In this document: positions 57,769 through 64,000 of the stretch, piece by piece
Numbering within the stretch: the stretch's first letter is position 1
Layout: every line of letters starts with the position of its first letter
Assembly (NCBI GenBank): GCA_050084985.1
Contig: JBITNC010000001.1
Span: 186,682,001-186,746,000 of the forward strand
Length of the DNA: 64,000 nt
Direction of reading: 5' to 3'
From: Nageia nagi
Taxonomy: Eukaryota > Pinophyta
Position numbers and translations under genes: made by a program
The notes under the pieces: generated by a model
The model's input: the letters and a program-made list of their open reading frames with translations, nothing else
Databases searched by the model: none
Told to the model about the DNA's origin: nothing

Positions 57769-59492
57769 AAACTATAAAACATATAAAAAATTATAAAATT
57801 ATAAAATCTACCTAGATGGAAACATCTAGAGGTTACTTGGTAATTGGGTGCCCTGCCCTTGTATGATGTAAATATGTGTTACATGTCATTGTAAAAGTGA
57901 TTATCCAGTAAATATGTAATGTGTGAAAAGGTCATCTTAGAATAATCTCCTTATTATCACTACATTCACTTTGTCTTCTCTTTCATAAAGAATGATATAC
58001 CATAGATGATAGAAAACCATAAAGTTTGTGTTTGAAAGAAAATCTAAAAACTCCAAACACTTACGACATTAAAAAATTCTAAGAGAATTTGAATGAAATC
58101 ATTCTAAGAGATATTAAGAGTGAAAGTTATGTGTCTATCCTATTATTCGCCTCATCTTGAACCCAAGAATCATTTGATAAAAAAAAAAAGAGATAAAAAA
58201 AAAAAAATTGCTACATTATATCAATGATTCTTGGGTGATTACAATATCCTCTACTGGGGTTAATCCTCATTGGGGCTATGGATGCCTTTCTGGCAATGGA
58301 GCATACCTTACGAGTTGTGATATGTCCATTTTGGTTAGCGATCTTCTTTCCTATGGACCTCTATACGTTTCATATGGATAGACTAGCTTATTAATGTCTC
58401 TAAGATATTTCATCTCAAATGATCTAAGAAGGGAAATGAATCTCAATACACACACTGGAGTTTATAGATTTTCTTATCAACATATAACAAAATTGTTTGA
58501 TATCATCTTAGGTTATTAGATCTTGAGATGAAGAAAGATAAAGTATATGTTATAATAACTTGGTTATTAATCCAAAATCACCTAATCTTTTGTCATAATT
58601 TGTATTTTGTTTGTGTTTAGAATCATTTGTATCATTTTGTTAAACCCATTCCTTTCGAGAATATCATCACCGTTGAACATTATTAAAATTTACTTTTCTT
58701 TGGAAAGGATAAGAATGATTATTTATTGTTCCCCTGACCAAGATAAAGTTAATGTTCATATGCATCCATAAGTCACTAGTGTGTCATGTCAAGCCATTTT
58801 TACTATTATCTATTACCTTTGAACATTATTAAAATTGCTTTTATTTGGAAAGGATAAGAATAATTATTTATTGTTCCCCTAACCAAGATAAAGTTAATGT
58901 TCATATGCATCCATAAGTCACTAGTTTGTCATGTCAAGAAGTTTATTGTAAAATTGCCAAGTGCAGAAAATGATGCATCTGATTTCGCAAAAATATAGTA
59001 AAAATATGTCCTTAAATAATCTTAAAATCTAGAGGATTTAATATTTGAAAATAATTATTTTTAATTAATTAAATTAATTTTGAGATTAGTAACATCATCA
59101 AACTAATTTGTTGATATATGTTATATCTTTTATCATTATTTAAAAATTATAAAAAGTATCCTCAAAATTATACACCATACATTCCACAATTATATCTATG
59201 CATCATACATTTTGAAAAATTACATCTATCATTAACATCTATTCATCATCAAGTAATTAAAAGATAATTTTGATCCACATAACATCACATCATACCTATT
59301 TTATCATAAATCTATATATAGAATGAAAGCTCATGCATCAAAAATTGTACAAGTACCATAAATATCAAAGATCTATCTATCTATATATACATCATAACAG
59401 TCCATCAAAAGGTCATCATAACATCATGCATCATAAAATAAAACCATAAGGGTCCAATAACCTCATGAGCATATAAAAAAAATAACATCATT
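57769..59492. other. Non-coding region between ORFX and antisense PMD in E2
   Basis: AT-rich. It contains a 145-146 bp tandem duplication (58675-58945). The rest shows no gene, and AT content is highest around 59030-59470. Confidence 0.55.
58675..58945 (+). repeat. Tandem duplication, unit 145-146 bp
   Basis: Two units start GAACATTATTAAAATT at 58675 and 58821. Each contains TTTGGAAAGGATAAGAAT, TTATTGTTCCCCT and CATATGCATCCATAAGTCAC. Confidence 0.9.
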
Positions 59493-61540
59493 AAAAAGGG
59501 TATCCTTAAGGACTGCCCCAACCACTGCCTTGTTCGCTAGGACTACTCAGTTGCCTCCACCGTCTACTAGTCTCTTTGATACCCTGACCTGGAGGAGTAG
59601 TGCCTACAGATCTTGTAGGACTACTCAGACACTGAGCTCCTCGTAACTCAGTTGAACCAACAACACCTAAGGGAGATGCCTAGGGTGTACCATTCCTACT
59701 AGAAAAACCTCATGACCTCTGAGTCCTTCCTGGAGATCCAACTGTGCCTTGTGCACTGCTACCTGTCTAATATGCTAAGATATCTATAGGCATATAACTG
59801 GCTGGAGGTATAGGATAGTGAGCCCCAGGATTAAAATTTGGAACACCTATCAGCCACATCTATACAATACCATTATAAAAATCTCACTGCTAACAGATGC
59901 TACGAATGAAAATTGAAGAACTACTCCCAGAAGTAGATGCTACTCCTAACTAATGAGCTTGAGCTCCTTGTAAAGAAGAATGAGCCTCATCCCTCTCCTA
60001 TCTGTACTTGTCTTGCTCAACCCTATACCTATACATGCATGAGTTGGCCTATGCCAACTGGTATCTTAGCTCATAAATATCTCCTAGCAAAGTATCAATG
60101 CTAGGAACCTATGTAGTAGGAGCCTCCTCGACTCCGTGCATAACCTCTAGGGAAACTCCCTCCTTACCAACACCCATAGCCTCCTTTTTAGGAGCTAACT
60201 CCTTAGGAGCATCTACCATGACCTCCTCATTGATATCCTCCTCTCTCATAGCCTTTGCTCCTGTAGGCTCTTTGCCTACCTCACCCTATCCTACTGCTAC
60301 ACCTAACTCCTCAACAACATCGACATGCTGACGAATGCATTGACCCTCCAATCCACCCTCTAGGCCATCATCTCCCTCCTCCCACTAGGCCCTGAATGCC
60401 TCAGACACCCTGACATCATCATCCTTGATATCATCCTCCAATGATCCCTCCTCTTGAGTAGGATTGGGCTCTGCATAAACCAATGGTTATACACCATCTA
60501 CCGAGATAGTGCCCTCATGCTGATATGGTACTGATGGGGTAGGCACATCCTGAACTAGGCCAAACTGATAGTGCACTCTCTCAAAATGGAAATACTCCAA
60601 AAAATCAACTCGATGACCACTCAAAACATGTGGCTACTAAATACCAGTAAGCTCAGCTGTAAGCTCTCCCCAGATGGGATACAAATGGTAAGGTCTGAAT
60701 CTCACTTAATCTAGAATCAAGTGACTAAGTATGTGGTGATAATAGCTCACATCTTGATGAACTCCATCTGATGGGTGAATATAAAAATCCTCACACCATC
60801 TGACTATGCCAACCTTGTAATCCAAGTGACTACCAAATCCAAGCATCGGCAACCCTAGAGGATGAGCCATAGCTATATGCTCATAAGCCCATGCCTGCAA
60901 GGTGACAATAACTGATAAAGAGGCCCTATGCCCCTATGAATAGAAGAATAGCTCTCTGTAAATCTAAGCTAATAATGTGGGTGCCCAAGCATACACTATA
61001 CCATGCTATATCATATCTGCATTAATGGGCAACAACAACCATGGAAACCTCCCACTACCAGTATTGGGGAGAGCATAACACTATACTAAACCCATCAAGT
61101 ATGAAAAATGGATCATCCCTTGCTAATCCTCCATCCAATACTGGTAATATCAGATGCCACCTGAGATAATATTAGAAATAATAGTATCAACCTGAGCGAC
61201 CCTATATAAATAAGAAATAGCAAGTAAAGCTCCTATTCTATCCACCACAGGTAGAATCCTCTATCCATGAATAGGGAGTCTATACAATCTATGTATATCC
61301 TCCACTATGATAGTCATTTCCCTTATCGAGATATGAAAAGTACATGTCACTGTATCCCATCTATCTAACAATGCAACTAATAAAGGATACTCCCAATGAA
61401 TGCGACCCATGCATGGGCCCACTCCAAAACTAATCAACCTAAAAAAAGTATGATCTGCTGGACCTAGAAAACCTCTACCCTCCTATAGAATTGAGGGATA
61501 TCTACCTCAAGGCTCAAAGACGTCTCAAAACTATGTAATA
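59493..61540 (-). pseudogene. Antisense plant mobile domain (PMD) gene of E2
   Basis: On the minus strand one frame, with in-frame TAG and TGA stops, carries the whole PMD signature. Near 61380-61280: LVALLDRWDTVTCTFHISIR, then EMTIIVEDIHRLYRLPIHG (FHxxxGEMTITLxDVxxLxxLPxxG in the family). Near 61000-60870: VYAWAPTLLA-stop-IYRELFF, then LSVIVTLQAWAYEHI (YAWGxAxLAxLYRxL ... LQLWAYEHI). Then DYKVGIVRWCEDFYIHPSDG and HQDVSYYHHILSHLILD. After about 60650 comes an acidic and serine/proline-rich tail with a short coiled coil (YELRYQLA, YRYRVEQDKYR) near 60060. About 670 codons. PMD genes are known both in hosts (MAIN-like regulators) and in plant transposable elements, including antisense ORFs in Tat elements. 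Confidence 0.85.
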
Positions 61541-62303
61541 ATAAAAAGTTTAGCTTAAAAAAAAATGGCATTTCATACTAAAATGCCAGTGTTTCTAGTA
61601 GGTAAGACTCAATCACCAATGTTCACATTCCAAACACCAGTGACTCTGTCATCCATTCGGCCTAGGTCAGTGACCGAGGCCGAATTATAAAACATTTTAC
61701 AAAAAATATAAATAAAGCATGATCTACAAATTTTATTTGATAGAAATAATCAAAATAACTTTTAAATGTCATTCATGGTTTCAATTTTGAAATTAAATGG
61801 TTAAATTACAAATTTAGAAAAGAAAGTTATTTCAAAACCCTACCTCTTCCCGAATAGGTCGAGAACATCCAATAGAGCATCTATGTGGAGGCATGGTGAT
61901 TGTAATGAATATCGATGGTTGGAAATCAATGAAATTGCAACAAAAACTAGTTCTGGTAGACAATGAGAGTGATAGCTAAAAAAAATGAATAAGAAAAAGT
62001 TAAAACTTTTTCTTTTTGAAACACCAATGACTTGAAGATGGACACTGGCGACTGTCACTAAACATCGGCAACTTGAAGACAGATGTCGATGACTATCACT
62101 AAATGTCGGTGATTGGAAGTAAAACACTGCATTTATGAATAGTCACAAGAATATTAAAAAAATTTCAAAATAACCTTAAATTGGTCAAGAAAATCAAAAA
62201 ATGATAAAAAGCGATGAGTCATTTACAATATGAGATCATCATGAAACCCATTCTGCTGGGTCAAAAGTAGAGAAAAATGAAAGATGACTTGTATATACAA
62301 AAC
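61541..62303 (-). promoter_or_regulatory. Putative upstream region of the antisense PMD gene, with 20-21 bp repeats
   Basis: This lies immediately upstream of the PMD frame, in its orientation. It contains an irregular set of repeat units at 61583, 61612, 61634 and 61663 and a regular array at 62021-62123. A minus-strand open frame at 62127-61840 has no recognised content. Promoter function is inferred only from position. Confidence 0.4.
62021..62123 (+). repeat. 20-21 bp periodic repeat array upstream of antisense PMD in E2
   Basis: Five units start at 62021, 62042, 62062, 62083 and 62103 (steps 21, 20, 21, 20): ACACCAATGACTTG, ACACTGGCGACTG, ACATCGGCAACTTG, ATGTCGATGACTAT and ATGTCGGTGATTGG. 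The core and orientation are the same as in the E2 LTR arrays. Confidence 0.8.
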
Positions 62304-62590
62304 AAGCTTCTTATCACATACTCGCTTCGGCATGCAGAGACAAACTAGAGGCTTATCATGCAACTGCCATAAACAGCACACAGTATGGAGATAAACACAA
62401 GTGAAGTTTTGATATACAACATCACTATCTCAAAATTGTATACATCAAATAAGCTTACCATCACATACTCGCTTCGATATGCAGAGACAAACTAGAGTCT
62501 TGTCATCCAACTACCATAAATAGCACATAGTATGGAGATTGACATAAGTGTAATTGGATGTATTACAATATCATTTTCAGAATGTATCAA
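62304..62590 (+). repeat. Tandem duplication, unit 147 bp
   Basis: Units start at 62304 and 62451 with AAGCTT, then ATCACATACTCGCTTCGRYA, TGCAGAGACAAACTAGAG and AGTATGGAGAT. Confidence 0.9.
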
Positions 62591-63190
62591 TTGCAAAAGT
62601 CAAAAAATCATATTCAGCCATGGCAAGGGCTATCCTCATGACAACACTGGATGATGAAATATGTATAGATAACAAGTTTTGATTTAGAGAAGCTATAATT
62701 ATATCCTACCAAAAGATCTTAAGCTTTATAAGAAAAAAGATTTTGATGATATTTTTAAAAATATATCGTTAACATTTACAAATATTAAAGAAGATAACAT
62801 GTGATGTATCATTGTTACAGGAGATCATCTTGAAACCCCGTCAAAGGACAACCCCATCAAAACTCATGTACTAAAGAAGACTTATACGGTACATGTGCAC
62901 TTAGATATGTAAAATGACATAATAAAAATGTCATGCAACTATCACACAAGCTCAACACATCATCATACCAAAAATAGTCACTTTTGAAGTACATGCAAAT
63001 TTGTTTTCAAAACTACATCAAATGTAAAATGAAAACACATTTATCATAATTTGATAAATCAAAATTTTGATTCATCTAAGAAATTGAGTTAAAACTTATA
63101 TAATAAAAAAGCAACAATAAACAATCAAGCAACAAAGCTTTTCATCCTATATTTTTGAAATCATCAACCGCATTTCTCGGTTGATAATTC
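62591..63190. other. Non-coding 3' end of E2 internal region
   Basis: AT-rich. I see no gene or repeat up to the polypurine tract. Confidence 0.5.
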
Positions 63191-63204
63191 AAAAAGGGGC
63201 AAAA
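63191..63204 (+). other. Polypurine tract of E2
   Basis: AAAAAGGGGCAAAA stands directly before the LTR start TGTAGACACC, marking the following repeat as the 3' LTR. Confidence 0.9.
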
Positions 63205-64000
63205 TGTAGACACCTAAAAATGTCCCTTTTTTAACTAGTAAACATTGAAATAATCATAACTCTTCGTAACAATATAAAATAGGTTTAAAAACCATATTAT
63301 TGGATAACTCCCATCGAGTACATGCAAAATGGGTGGTCACATGACTCTTTTTAGGTAAAATTAGCTATTTGGTGATCATTTTAATATTGTTACAAAATTG
63401 AAAACCAGTCACCAGTGACCCAAAATAGTCGCCAACATTTTGAGATGATCACCGGTGTCCGCCTAGTAATTGCTAGTGACTCTGTAACAGTCGAACAAGA
63501 AACCAAAATAGCAAGAGAAAGTTGAAACATTTCACTCTTCCAAGATGATGTGGATAGAGGGGGTCAATTACGACCTACGGTGGCTTTTCACTTCCCCTTA
63601 CTAGCCTTGAAACATCTCACCCAAAATCTATAAATACAAGCCAATACAAAGCAATAGAAAGAGGAATTTGACCCAATTTTGAAGTAGGGTAATGCTGCCA
63701 AAATCTTGTGAGCTCATACCTTTTATTGTTTTATGCTAGTTTCAATTTAATACATGTCATACATAGATGCTTTGATGTTATTGTCTTTTGCATGTGTGTA
63801 GGATTTATAGGTTGTCCATATCAAGGAGAGAAGCAAGCATATCAAAAACAATGAAGATCTAATACCTTCATTTTGGCAAATGGCATTTGTAAAAGTCCCT
63901 TCCAAGGGCAAATTGTAGTTTGAGATGAAAATCAATATCAATTTATAGTTACAACATTTCTACCTATTTTACATTATTTAAGGTTCAGTGAAGATTGAAG
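63205..64000 (+). repeat. 3' LTR of E2, cut by the window edge
   Basis: It matches 46004-46799 throughout, including the U3 repeat array (about 63405-63490, cores CACCAGTGACCC, CGCCAACATTTT, CACCGGTGTCCG, TGCTAGTGACTC) and the TATA box ATCTATAAATACAAG near 63627. Confidence 0.92.

Larger units (their letters stand above)
46004..64000 (+). mobile_element. E2: nearly complete plus-strand Tat-lineage element with ORFX and antisense PMD
   Basis: It has a 5' LTR (46004-47362), a leader (47363-48779), gag, protease, G-patch, RT, dual RNase H, integrase, ORFX (56530-57768), an antisense PMD gene (59493-61540), a repeat-rich 3' region, a polypurine tract (63191-63204) and a 3' LTR from 63205 running off the window. 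Over 18 kb long if the 3' LTR matches the 5' one. By eye the first 300 bases of the LTRs differ at about 20-25 positions, mostly C/T or G/A. It is inserted in the antisense PMD gene of B3. Confidence 0.92.

Noticed and set aside
60098-60331. Plus-strand Ser/Thr/Pro-rich frame
   Set aside because: It is the shadow of the tail of the antisense PMD gene.
1-64000. Host protein-coding, tRNA or rRNA genes
   Set aside because: I found no intron-exon gene, tRNA cloverleaf or rRNA segment. All coding similarity is to retrotransposon domains or to element-borne PMD and ORFX.

Overview
The window is plant nuclear DNA: very AT-rich, with no recognisable host gene, no tRNA or rRNA gene, and almost entirely decayed LTR retrotransposons nested in one another. 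The pol-bearing elements are Ty3/Gypsy of the Tat type. After reverse transcriptase they carry both a Gypsy-type RNase H and a second, archaeal-type RNase H, they have no chromodomain, and they have additional reading frames beyond integrase. The amount of old nested retrotransposon suggests a large-genome seed plant (a gymnosperm would fit), but nothing here fixes the species. Every coding region carries stops and frameshifts, so I annotate them as pseudogenes.

Left half, outer to inner. B1 is a plus-strand element of which an antisense plant-mobile-domain (PMD) gene, a 3' region and the 3' LTR (28488-29174) remain. Minus-strand element G1 (LTR 23835-24989, then leader and gag) is inserted at the PMD 3' end. 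Minus-strand element E1 (5' LTR about 19160-20501) is inserted in G1 gag; its gag, protease, G-patch, RT, RNase H and integrase run down to about 1150, and an extra ORF runs off the left edge. A complete minus-strand element, A (8135-16705), is inserted in E1 gag.

Middle. A gag fragment from another Gypsy lineage (about 29271-29660) is followed by a G-type 3' LTR (30532 onward). That LTR is split by non-autonomous element C (30691-37868), which holds a solo LTR D with perfect target-site duplications and the 3' end of another B element. A scrambled stretch follows (38006-41018) with an integrase fragment and part of a G LTR.

Right half. B3 (5' LTR 41019-41758) has gag followed directly by an antisense PMD gene, with no pol between. 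It is broken at 46004 by E2, a nearly complete plus-strand E-family element (46004 past 64000): LTR, repeated leader, long gag, protease with G-patch, RT, dual RNase H, integrase, a sense-strand ORF made of two similar halves, an antisense PMD gene, polypurine tract and 3' LTR.

The families look like one interacting community. Their LTRs begin with nearly the same TGTAGACACCTAAAAATG, most end in CTACA, TTTACA or a decayed form, and four are followed by a TGGTGAAC primer-binding site that fits tRNA-Trp. The B and C elements without pol could therefore have been mobilised by A- or E-type relatives. The most unusual signals are a 20-21 bp periodic repeat shared by the E LTRs and the upstream region of the E2 antisense PMD gene, the two-half extra ORF of the E family, and the gag-plus-antisense-PMD layout of the B family.
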